This document shows positions 56,578 through 64,000 of a stretch of 64,000 nt of DNA, in pieces. The position numbers and the translations under genes are program-made. The notes under the pieces are model-generated. The model saw only the letters and a list, made by a program, of their open reading frames with translations. It was not told the origin of the DNA and made no database searches. Positions within the stretch are counted from its first letter, which is position 1, and the number at the start of each line of letters is the position of its first letter. Origin of the DNA: Legionella wadsworthii DSM 21896 = ATCC 33877 (GTDB lineage Bacteria > Pseudomonadota > Gammaproteobacteria > Legionellales > Legionellaceae); assembly GCF_000701265.1 (NCBI RefSeq), contig NZ_KL370759.1, forward strand, positions 580,255-644,254, written 5' to 3'.

Positions 56578-57801
56578 TTAACTTGGTTCGGGCTCTATTG
56601 TTTTTTTCTTAGCCGATTGATAACGCGCTTGTTTCTCAATATCAATATACCGATCAGTTGTTGCGCTAGAGCTGTGGCCTGCATCATCTCGGACATGTTC
56701 CCGAGGGCGTATTTTAACATCCTCAGAAATTCCAGTATGTCTTAACCAGTGTACTGTAGCTGCAGCTAAATTATCAGACTCTTCTATATGTCCTTTCTGT
56801 CGCAGTTGTTCTCCAGCTAAATCAAAACAGCGTTGGATAATACGGCGTACTGGTGCAGTATCGCTCATTGGGCCATTCCCTCGAATCCTGGGAATCAGCG
56901 GGGAATTATCCGCTGGAGAGGGAAGAGGAGATAAACCTAGAAAGGATCTCCATCTCATTAAACTGTCTAACATGTCATCACTTACAGCGATTTGCCTTTC
57001 TTTATTTCCTTTACCTACGGTAGTAAACCACCAGTGTCCATGACTGTCTTTTGCAAAATCATTCATACTCGGGATCCAGCGATCATGAGCAACCAGTTCA
57101 GAAATACGTAAATACATGCCAAACAGCATGCTCAACATAAAACGTGTACGTTCATGTTTGATAGGCGATTCTTCTGCGAGTGATTCGGCGGCTTCTAATA
57201 CAGCACTCCATTGTAATAAGCTAAGCCTGCGAATTGGCGCATTATGCTGTCTTTTACGAATGAACTTGCTTTTTTGGCGAATGAGGGCAACAGGATTTGA
57301 AACTAAGTATTCTTCTGCAATTAAAAAATTAAATAAGGTACTTAAAATAGCAAATATTTCCTGTATCGCCCCTTGAGAAAGGGTAAATTGCTCAATATTA
57401 GGTTTCTGTCCATTCTTTAAAGCCGATTTACTCAAGGTAACTACAAAGGGTTTCCATTCTTCATTAGGGATACGTTTTCCCTCTTTTTCTATAAAGCGGG
57501 GGACTTTTTTCAGACTGATCCAATTTTTGGGTGGGTTTTGACAAAAATGGATGTATTGTTCTATATCATCCCTTTTTAATTCTTTAATGGTCATTTTTTT
57601 TATTAACCAGGACCATTGCAACAAACGTTCAGTTTCTCTGCGGTAACTGTTAAATGTTCCTTGGCTCCCAGTGTAACTTTTAAGAAAACTGAGCGCATAA
57701 TTGAAATCACTTTGAAAGCGTACATCAGGCAATTGCACATGCTCGTGGTTTTTGTGAAGATGATTAAGGTTATCGAAAATAGGGAGTAGTTTAAAAGTCA
57801 T
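56578..57801 (-). CDS. Tyrosine recombinase / phage-type integrase
   Basis: 407 residues. N-terminal SAM-like domain (FNYALSFLKSYTGSQGTFNS), then the catalytic domain: LFGMYLRISELVAHD (Arg), HWLRHTGISEDVK (His-x-x-Arg), DAGHSSSATTDRYIDI (His and nucleophile Tyr). All catalytic positions are present, so it may be active. It lies 246 bases from tRNA-Pro but on its 5' side, and the region holds no further mobile genes. The longest relatives are not XerC/XerD (about 300 residues). Confidence 0.9.
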   Translation of the reverse strand: MTFKLLPIFDNLNHLHKNHEHVQLPDVRFQSDFNYALSFLKSYTGSQGTFNSYRRETERLLQWSWLIKKMTIKELKRDDIEQYIHFCQNPPKNWISLKKVPRFIEKEGKRIPNEEWKPFVVTLSKSALKNGQKPNIEQFTLSQGAIQEIFAILSTLFNFLIAEEYLVSNPVALIRQKSKFIRKRQHNAPIRRLSLLQWSAVLEAAESLAEESPIKHERTRFMLSMLFGMYLRISELVAHDRWIPSMNDFAKDSHGHWWFTTVGKGNKERQIAVSDDMLDSLMRWRSFLGLSPLPSPADNSPLIPRIRGNGPMSDTAPVRRIIQRCFDLAGEQLRQKGHIEESDNLAAATVHWLRHTGISEDVKIRPREHVRDDAGHSSSATTDRYIDIEKQARYQSAKKKTIEPEPS

Positions 57802-58047
57802 ATACTTACTGTCCTGTAAATTTTTTTAATTAAACATGCTAGCTGAAAAGCAATGAATATACGAGTAGGCGACGATGTGAGGATTGTATTTGGTCCCAGC
57901 TAAAAGTATGAAAAAATACCTATTTGGTTAAGTTAAATAAAATCTTGTTTGCTGGATTAAAAATTATTATAAATTAAATGATTTAATATATTGACCTTGG
58001 TGAAAGCACCTAGTATTATCTGCGCTCTGTCCTTGGGACGGGTTTTA

Positions 58048-58124
58048 CGGGGTGTAGCGCAGTCTGGTAGCGCGCCTGCTTTGGGAGCAGGATGTCGGGG
58101 GTTCGAATCCCTCCACCCCGACCA
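58048..58124 (+). tRNA. tRNA-Pro(TGG)
   Basis: 77 bases. Acceptor CGGGGTG/CACCCCG, anticodon arm CCTGC-TTTGGGA-GCAGG with anticodon TGG, encoded CCA. First of four clustered tRNAs. Confidence 0.96.
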
Positions 58125-58128
58125 AGAT

Positions 58129-58205
58129 GCGCCCGTAGCTCATCTGGATAGAGCATCGGCCTTCTAAGCCGAGGGTAGCAGGTTCGAATCCTGCCGGGCG
58201 TGCCA
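58129..58205 (+). tRNA. tRNA-Arg(TCT)
   Basis: 77 bases. Acceptor GCGCCCG/CGGGCGT (G-T at the end), anticodon arm TCGGC-CTTCTAA-GCCGA with anticodon TCT, encoded CCA. Four bases after tRNA-Pro. Confidence 0.95.
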
Positions 58206-58250
58206 GCCCAGATCTTGTTCATAAGAACTTCTGGTAAAAAAGGTTTTTAT

Positions 58251-58327
58251 GGTGAGCGTAGCTCAGTTGGTAGAGCCCCGGGTTGTGATCCCGGTTGTCG
58301 TGGGTTCGAGTCCCATCGTTCACCCCA
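58251..58327 (+). tRNA. tRNA-His(GTG)
   Basis: 77 bases including the encoded G-1. Acceptor GTGAGCG/CGTTCAC, anticodon arm CCGGG-TTGTGAT-CCCGG with anticodon GTG, T arm GTGGGTTCGAGTCCCAT, encoded CCA. Confidence 0.95.
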
Positions 58328-58414
58328 TTTGACAAGTACAAATGGTTTACGCTAAAGATTTTATCTGAGTCCCTTTACAAGACTGAATTACTGATTGATA
58401 ATCCAACCTGATTT

Positions 58415-58499
58415 GCGAAAGTGGCGGAATTGGTAGACGCACTGGATTTAGGTTCCAGCGGGGCAACCCGTGAGAGTTCGAGTCTCTCCTTTCGCACCA
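58415..58499 (+). tRNA. tRNA-Leu(TAG)
   Basis: 85 bases with a long variable arm (CGGGGCAACCCG). Acceptor GCGAAAG/CTTTCGC, anticodon arm CTGGA-TTTAGGT-TCCAG with anticodon TAG, encoded CCA. It ends 32 bases before the tig start codon. Confidence 0.96.
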
Positions 58500-58531
58500 A
58501 TATCATTGATAAATTCCAAGAGGTGAAATTA

Positions 58532-59881
58532 ATGCAAGTTTCTGTTGAGACCCTAAAAGGTTTGGAACGTAAGGTAACAGTTTCTGTACCTTCAGAGCAA
58601 GTTGAGGAAGAAGTGAGTTTACGTCTCAAGAATCTTGCTCGCAAAGTTAAAATAGATGGTTTTCGTCCTGGTAAAGTACCTATGCATGTTGTGGTCAATC
58701 GTTACTCTGAAAGTGTCCGCGAAGAAGTAGCCCGTGACATGGTACAATCAACTTTATATGAAGCATTACAAAAAAATGAATTAACTCCTGCTGGATACCC
58801 TAGCGTAGAACCAGAACAACTTGAAAAAGGTAAAGACTTTAAATATTCAGCAGTATTTGAGATCATGCCAGTGTTTGAAATTGCTGAATTAAATCAAGCC
58901 GCAGTAGAGTTGGCACGCTCTGAAGTTACTGATAAAGATGTAGAAAACATGCTGGATAAACTCCGTGAGCAGAATAAAGAATGGCATGATGTCTCTCGCG
59001 CAGTCAAAAAAGGCGACAAAGTGGTTATTGATTTTGAAGGTTTTCTCGAAGATAAGCCGTTTGAGGGCGGTAGCGCGAAAGGCCATGAATTAGTTATTGG
59101 TTCCGGATCAATGATTCCTGGATTTGAGGATGGAATTATAGGTCACAAAAAAGACAAGTCATTTGATATCAACGTGACTTTCCCTGAAGACTATGGTCAC
59201 AAAGAATTGGCAGGAAAAGAATCCGTTTTCAAAATTACAATTCAAAATATTATGGAAGGAAAACTTCCTGAACTTGATGAAGCTTTTGCTGAGAAGTTTA
59301 ATATTAAAGAAGGCGGTATTGAGGCACTGAAAAAAGACATTAAAGACAATATGACGCGTGAATTAGAGCGTCGTGTCAGCATGATGAATAGAGAAAAACT
59401 TTTTGATAAATTAATGGAAGTCAACGTTGTAGACTTACCAAACGCTTTGATAGACAAAGAAATAGAACATTTGAAACATGATATGTATCATAGACTTTTT
59501 GGACATGAACATCATGAGAATGAAAAGATTCCTGATTTCCCTCGTGAACTTTTCGAAGAGCAAGCAAAACGTCGCGTTCATCTTGGTCTGCTTTTCTCAG
59601 AGTATGTGAAAAAACATCAAATCGTAGCGGACAAAGATAAAGTGAACGCCGTCATAGAGCGATTTGCTAATGCTTACGAAAATCCAGATGAACTTCGTGC
59701 TTGGTATCAAAATAGCAAAGAGCATATGGCTGAAATTGAGGCTCTTGTCATGGAAGAAATGGTTGCAGACAAAATCGCTGAAGATGCTAAAGTTAAATAC
59801 AAAAATCAAGATTATGATTCGGTAATGAATCCTAAACAAACGACTGAAGCGAGTGAAGCGACAGAGAAAAAAGGAGAGTAA
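58532..59881 (+). CDS. tig: Trigger factor
   Basis: 449 residues from the ATG at 58532 (AGAGGTG upstream). A longer open frame runs back through the tRNA-Leu gene and is not real. N-terminal ribosome-binding domain with [12 protein letters not shown], central peptidyl-prolyl isomerase domain ([34 protein letters not shown]-like), C-terminal helical chaperone domain. It binds nascent chains at the ribosome exit. Starts the tig-clpP-clpX-lon order. Confidence 0.97.
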   Translation: MQVSVETLKGLERKVTVSVPSEQVEEEVSLRLKNLARKVKIDGFRPGKVPMHVVVNRYSESVREEVARDMVQSTLYEALQKNELTPAGYPSVEPEQLEKGKDFKYSAVFEIMPVFEIAELNQAAVELARSEVTDKDVENMLDKLREQNKEWHDVSRAVKKGDKVVIDFEGFLEDKPFEGGSAKGHELVIGSGSMIPGFEDGIIGHKKDKSFDINVTFPEDYGHKELAGKESVFKITIQNIMEGKLPELDEAFAEKFNIKEGGIEALKKDIKDNMTRELERRVSMMNREKLFDKLMEVNVVDLPNALIDKEIEHLKHDMYHRLFGHEHHENEKIPDFPRELFEEQAKRRVHLGLLFSEYVKKHQIVADKDKVNAVIERFANAYENPDELRAWYQNSKEHMAEIEALVMEEMVADKIAEDAKVKYKNQDYDSVMNPKQTTEASEATEKKGE

Positions 59882-59885
59882 TTAT

Positions 59886-60524
59886 ATGTCGGGCTATTCA
59901 GAGAACATAATTCGCAATGCCAGCGGGCTAGTACCCATGGTAATTGAGCAAACCTCACGTGGTGAGCGTTCGTATGATATTTACTCAAGATTATTGAAGG
60001 AACGAATAATCTTTCTTTTGGGTGAAGTAGAAGATCATATGGCAAATTTAGTAGTTGCTCAATTGTTGTTTCTTGAGTCTGAAAATCCTGAAAAAGATAT
60101 TTCTCTTTATATTAATTCACCTGGAGGTGTCGTTACAGCTGGTTTAGCAATTTACGATACAATTCAGTTTATTAAACCTGATGTTAGTACTTTATGTATT
60201 GGGCAAGCAGCAAGTGCTGCTGCCTTATTGCTATGTGCTGGTGCAGAGGGTAAGAGATTTTGCTTGCCAAACTCACGAGTCATGATTCATCAACCATTAG
60301 GTGGATATCGTGGGCAAGCAACTGACATTGAAATTCACGCTCGCGAAACTTTAGCTGTAAGAGAAAGATTAAATACAATTATGGCAACGCATACTAAAAA
60401 AACACCTGATCAAATTATGCGCGATACAGAGCGTGATAATTTTATGAGTGCCACACAAGCTGTTGAATATGGCTTAGTTGATAAAGTGCTTTATGATCGA
60501 GAGTCAGTAAGCAAAGTAGATTAA
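59886..60524 (+). CDS. clpP: ATP-dependent Clp protease proteolytic subunit
   Basis: 212 residues from the ATG at 59886 (AAGGAG nine bases upstream), four bases after tig. Catalytic Ser in [19 protein letters not shown], His in [10 protein letters not shown] and Asp in ERDNFMSA. The N-terminal [20 protein letters not shown] is typical. It forms the tetradecameric protease chamber used by ClpX and ClpA. Confidence 0.97.
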   Translation: MSGYSENIIRNASGLVPMVIEQTSRGERSYDIYSRLLKERIIFLLGEVEDHMANLVVAQLLFLESENPEKDISLYINSPGGVVTAGLAIYDTIQFIKPDVSTLCIGQAASAAALLLCAGAEGKRFCLPNSRVMIHQPLGGYRGQATDIEIHARETLAVRERLNTIMATHTKKTPDQIMRDTERDNFMSATQAVEYGLVDKVLYDRESVSKVD

Positions 60525-60804
60525 TTATTTACTTTAATTTTGAAGACTGAACTATAATGTATTTATGCTTGGGTATAGTGAATCGGAAATTTATGCCAAC
60601 TAAATATTGGAATAATATCTGATTGGTTCTACTCAAGCCAATACGATTTGGGGCCATTTTCATTGATTCATTATACTTCTTCGTATTTCGCTTTATTTTT
60701 AAAAAATAGTTACAATGAACACAGTGGCATATCTTTTTCTGATTGACTAATATTTTACATATATTATCTATTTAACGGTAATCGTTGTAAGAAGGGGTTT
60801 GGTT

Positions 60805-62079
60805 ATGAGTAAATCCGGTAACGGAAGTGGCGATAAAGTTTTGTATTGTTCTTTTTGCGGGAAGAGCCAACATGAAGTAAAAAAATTAATTGCTGGCCCT
60901 TCTGTATTTGTCTGTGATGAATGTGTTGAGTTATGTAACGATATAATTCGGGAAGAAACACATGAATCACACGAAGAGACTGAAGTTCGTTTGCCATCAC
61001 CAAAAGAAATTTCCAATTTCTTAGATGAATATGTGATCGGGCAATCCCATGCAAAAAAAGTCTTATCCGTAGCTGTGTATAATCATTACAAGCGATTGCA
61101 ACACAAAAGTGAAGATGGAGTTGAACTCGGTAAAAGTAATATTTTACTTATCGGTCCAACGGGAAGCGGTAAAACCCTTTTAGCACAAACATTAGCACGT
61201 ATTCTTAATGTCCCATTCGCCATGGCTGATGCTACGACGCTAACAGAAGCGGGTTATGTAGGTGAGGATGTAGAGAACATAATTCAGAAGCTTTTACAAA
61301 AATGTGATTATGATGTAGACAAAGCACAGCATGGTATCGTCTATATTGATGAAATCGATAAAATTTCAAGAAAATCCGATAACCCATCAATTACACGCGA
61401 TGTTTCGGGTGAAGGGGTACAACAAGCGCTATTAAAGCTTATTGAAGGAACCATTGCTTCCGTGCCGCCACAAGGAGGTCGTAAGCATCCACAACAAGAG
61501 TTCCTGCAAGTCGATACTTCAAATATTTTATTTATTTGTGGTGGCGCTTTTGCGGGATTGGAAAAAGTGATTAGAGAAAGAAGTGATAAATCAGGTATTG
61601 GATTCTCTGCTCAACTTAAGAATAAAAAAGAAAACAATGATGAAATCTCTAAGGTTTTAAATCAACTAGAATCTGACGATCTAATTAAATACGGGTTAAT
61701 TCCTGAATTTGTTGGCCGTTTACCTGTGGTAGCCACATTGCAGGAACTCGATGAGTCAGCGCTTATTGATATTTTAACTAATCCTAAGAATGCTCTAACC
61801 AAACAATTTCAGTCTCTATTTAAAATGGAAGAAGTGGAACTTGAGTTTAGAGATGAAGCATTAACGGCTATTGCGAAAAAGGCTCTTGAAAGAAAAATGG
61901 GGGCACGAGGATTGCGTGCCATACTTGAAAATATTCTTTTAGACACCATGTATGAATTACCTTCTCTTGAAGGAGTAATTAAGGTGGTGATTGATGAGAG
62001 TGCTGTGAATAGTTCATCTAAGCCTATCCTTATTTATGAACAGGAAGAGATAAAGAGTGTAGCAGGTGGCCAGGAGTAG
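60805..62079 (+). CDS. clpX: ATP-dependent Clp protease ATP-binding subunit ClpX
   Basis: 424 residues from the ATG at 60805 (AGGGG upstream; a TTG two codons earlier is in frame). N-terminal zinc domain [15 protein letters not shown] and VCDECVELC, Walker [15 protein letters not shown], Walker [11 protein letters not shown], and the IGF loop region ([11 protein letters not shown]) that docks ClpP. Unfolds ssrA-tagged and other substrates. 280 bases after clpP, containing a TATAAT that could be part of its own promoter. Confidence 0.97.
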   Translation: MSKSGNGSGDKVLYCSFCGKSQHEVKKLIAGPSVFVCDECVELCNDIIREETHESHEETEVRLPSPKEISNFLDEYVIGQSHAKKVLSVAVYNHYKRLQHKSEDGVELGKSNILLIGPTGSGKTLLAQTLARILNVPFAMADATTLTEAGYVGEDVENIIQKLLQKCDYDVDKAQHGIVYIDEIDKISRKSDNPSITRDVSGEGVQQALLKLIEGTIASVPPQGGRKHPQQEFLQVDTSNILFICGGAFAGLEKVIRERSDKSGIGFSAQLKNKKENNDEISKVLNQLESDDLIKYGLIPEFVGRLPVVATLQELDESALIDILTNPKNALTKQFQSLFKMEEVELEFRDEALTAIAKKALERKMGARGLRAILENILLDTMYELPSLEGVIKVVIDESAVNSSSKPILIYEQEEIKSVAGGQE

Positions 62080-62251
62080 CATTTTTACTCGTCCTCTCTT
62101 CTGTACCATGTATGGAAGAGAGAGTCTTAATGGAAACCTTCTTAAATTATAACACTTTGATTCCTTGCAATAACTCTCCCTTCCTTTTAAATTATTATTA
62201 GTAGTCGCGTGAATATTAAATAAAGTTTTTCTGTTTGAATAAGGGTTCATT

Positions 62252-64000
62252 ATGTCCACTGAAATTAAAGAGACTTCAAATGAGACAGGAAATCTGTCTA
62301 GTATACCTGTATTGCCATTAAGAGACGTAGTGGTCTACCCTCATATGGTTATTCCTCTTTTTGTTGGTAGAGGGAAATCAATTAAAGCCTTAGAAGCGGC
62401 GATGGTTGATAGTAAACAAATCTTTTTAGTAGCACAAAAAAAATCATCCAATGATGATCCTGGTGCTTCTGATATTTTCCATGTAGGCACATTATCCAGT
62501 GTTCTGCAGTTGTTGAAATTACCTGATGGGACTGTAAAGGTCCTGGTAGAGGGGGAAAAACGGGCTAAAGCGATAGAATATAACCAAGCTAAAGGTTATT
62601 TGGAAGCTGACCTGGAATTGCTTGAAGATGAAAATTCCGCAGTACAAGAACCAGATATTGGCATTTTGATGCGTTCATTGATGTCTCAGTTTGAACAATA
62701 CATCAAACTCAACAAAAAAATTCCCCCCGAGGTTTTATCTCCTTTAGCAGGTATAGAAGAACCCGGCCGTTTGGCAGATACAATTGCTGCACATCTTATG
62801 CTAAAGGTGGATGACAAACAAGAACTGCTGGAAACTAAGGATGTAGGTACGCGTCTAGAACGTTTGATGTCTGCCATAGAAAATGAAATTGATTTATTGC
62901 ATGTAGAAAAACGGGTAAGAGGGCGAGTTAAGCGGCAAATGGAAAAAAGCCAGAGGGAATATTATCTCAATGAACAAATGAAGGCCATTCAAAAAGAATT
63001 GGGGGAATTGGGTGAGGAAGGAAATGAAATAGAACAGCTGGAAAATTCCATAAATAAAGCTGGAATGCCTAAAGAAGCAAAAGAAAAATCACTTGCTGAA
63101 CTTCATAAATTAAAAATGATGTCACCTATGTCTGCTGAAGCGACAGTGATACGCAACTATCTCGACTGGATGCTTTCAGTACCCTGGAAAAAAAGAACTA
63201 AAATTCAATTTGATTTGCTCAAAGCGGAAAAACTATTAGATAAAGAACATTATGGGTTAGAGCGAGTTAAAGAACGTATTATTGAATATCTGGCGGTACA
63301 GCAACGGGTAAAACGTCTCAAGGGGCCTATATTATGCCTCGTGGGCCCTCCTGGGGTTGGTAAAACTTCTCTAGGTCAATCTATTGCGAATGCTACAGGC
63401 CGTACATTTATTCGTATTGCATTAGGCGGCGTTAGGGATGAAGCAGAGATTCGAGGGCATAGAAGAACCTATATAGGATCCATGCCAGGAAAAATTATAC
63501 AAAAATTATGCAAAGCTGGAGTAAAAAACCCGCTCATTATGCTGGACGAAGTAGATAAAATGGCCATGGATTTCCGCGGAGACCCAGCTGCAGCCTTACT
63601 TGAGGTTTTGGATCCAGAGCAAAACCATACCTTTAACGATCATTATCTCGAAGTCGATTACGATTTAAGTGATGTTATGTTTATTGCAACAGCAAACTCA
63701 TTGGAAATTCCTGCACCATTATTAGATAGGATGGAAGTGATTCGCCTTGCAGGATACACAGAAGATGAAAAGGTAAGTATTGCTGAAAGATATCTAGTTC
63801 CCAAGCAAGTGGTTTTGAATGGATTGAGTACCCAGGAAATACATATTAGCGAAGGGGCTATTCGGGATATTATTCGACACTACACTCGTGAAGCAGGGGT
63901 TCGTAACCTTGAACGGGATATTGCCAGCGTTTGTAGGAAAGTCGTCAAAGAAATTTTATCCAATAAAAAAGTTAAAAAGATGAATGTATCTATCAGCAAC
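62252..64000 (+). CDS. lon: Lon protease, 3' end beyond the window
   Basis: 583 codons to the window edge, with no stop, out of the ~800 usual. Start ATG at 62252 with AAGGG six bases upstream. N-terminal substrate-binding domain (SIPVLPLRDVVVYPHMVIPL), coiled region with REYYLNEQMKAIQKELGELG, AAA+ module with LVGPPGVGKTSLGQ (~residue 366) and IMLDEVDKMAMDFRGDPAAA. The Ser-Lys protease domain lies beyond the window. It degrades misfolded and regulatory proteins. It follows clpX by 172 bases. Confidence 0.97.
   Translation, partial: MSTEIKETSNETGNLSSIPVLPLRDVVVYPHMVIPLFVGRGKSIKALEAAMVDSKQIFLVAQKKSSNDDPGASDIFHVGTLSSVLQLLKLPDGTVKVLVEGEKRAKAIEYNQAKGYLEADLELLEDENSAVQEPDIGILMRSLMSQFEQYIKLNKKIPPEVLSPLAGIEEPGRLADTIAAHLMLKVDDKQELLETKDVGTRLERLMSAIENEIDLLHVEKRVRGRVKRQMEKSQREYYLNEQMKAIQKELGELGEEGNEIEQLENSINKAGMPKEAKEKSLAELHKLKMMSPMSAEATVIRNYLDWMLSVPWKKRTKIQFDLLKAEKLLDKEHYGLERVKERIIEYLAVQQRVKRLKGPILCLVGPPGVGKTSLGQSIANATGRTFIRIALGGVRDEAEIRGHRRTYIGSMPGKIIQKLCKAGVKNPLIMLDEVDKMAMDFRGDPAAALLEVLDPEQNHTFNDHYLEVDYDLSDVMFIATANSLEIPAPLLDRMEVIRLAGYTEDEKVSIAERYLVPKQVVLNGLSTQEIHISEGAIRDIIRHYTREAGVRNLERDIASVCRKVVKEILSNKKVKKMNVSISN

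Noticed and set aside
56578-58499. A genomic island inserted at tRNA-Pro
   Set aside because: Only one mobile gene is present, no attachment repeat was seen, and flanking genes are core genes.
58421-58531. N-terminal extension of trigger factor
   Set aside because: The extension runs through tRNA-Leu; the ATG at 58532 has a proper ribosome site and matches the normal protein start.

Overview
The window is a chromosomal stretch of a Legionella species, probably not L. pneumophila. The evidence is a close LetS homologue, type II secretion genes gspL/gspM standing apart from any gsp cluster, a periplasmic NTPDase of eukaryotic type, several effector-like proteins with acidic C-termini, and a PmrA-type box in front of a giant gene. 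The DNA is AT-rich and genes lie on both strands. No rRNA, CRISPR array, insertion sequence or prophage was seen.

Layout. 1-0.5 kb: tandem ~105-bp repeats carrying GC-rich hairpins. 0.5-7.5 kb: bolA, a type IV pilin, PPi-dependent phosphofructokinase, the letS sensor kinase (its C-terminal HPt domain is out of frame) and gltX. 7.6-21.6 kb, accessory: a penicillin-binding-type serine hydrolase, two effector-like proteins, a glutathione transferase, an outer-membrane barrel, a Cys-rich secreted protein, an unusual A-PCP-C NRPS next to an MMPL exporter, epmC and a secreted NTPDase. 21.6-27.6 kb: an EamA transporter behind a leader with mutually exclusive hairpins, a tiny Cys/Gly-rich secreted peptide, ribosomal oxygenase roxA, a KefB/C-type antiporter, a YchJ-family protein and the Kdo hydroxylase kdoO. 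27.6-32.5 kb: a three-gene NosP - histidine kinase - REC/GGDEF/EAL operon for c-di-GMP. 32.9-36 kb: an effector-like hydrolase, mtfA and small envelope proteins. 36.2-45 kb: one 2944-codon gene with a SecA-like motor in its middle. 45.4-45.7 kb: tRNA-Ala and two identical tRNA-Glu genes. 46-64 kb, mostly core: dgt, a SPOR-type lipoprotein, gspM/gspL, mltB, lepA-lepB-DUF4845-rnc, an ABC-F ATPase, a lone tyrosine recombinase, tRNA-Pro/Arg/His/Leu, and tig-clpP-clpX-lon (lon runs off the right edge).

How it fits together. The regulatory content centres on the transmissive-phase switch (LetS) and on c-di-GMP (the NosP-type operon). The exported or host-facing content comprises four candidate secreted effectors or hydrolases, the NTPDase, the pilin and two type II secretion components. 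The most unusual items are the giant SecA-like protein with its PmrA-type promoter, the letS frameshift, the single-module NRPS plus exporter, the 44-residue Cys/Gly peptide and the EamA leader.
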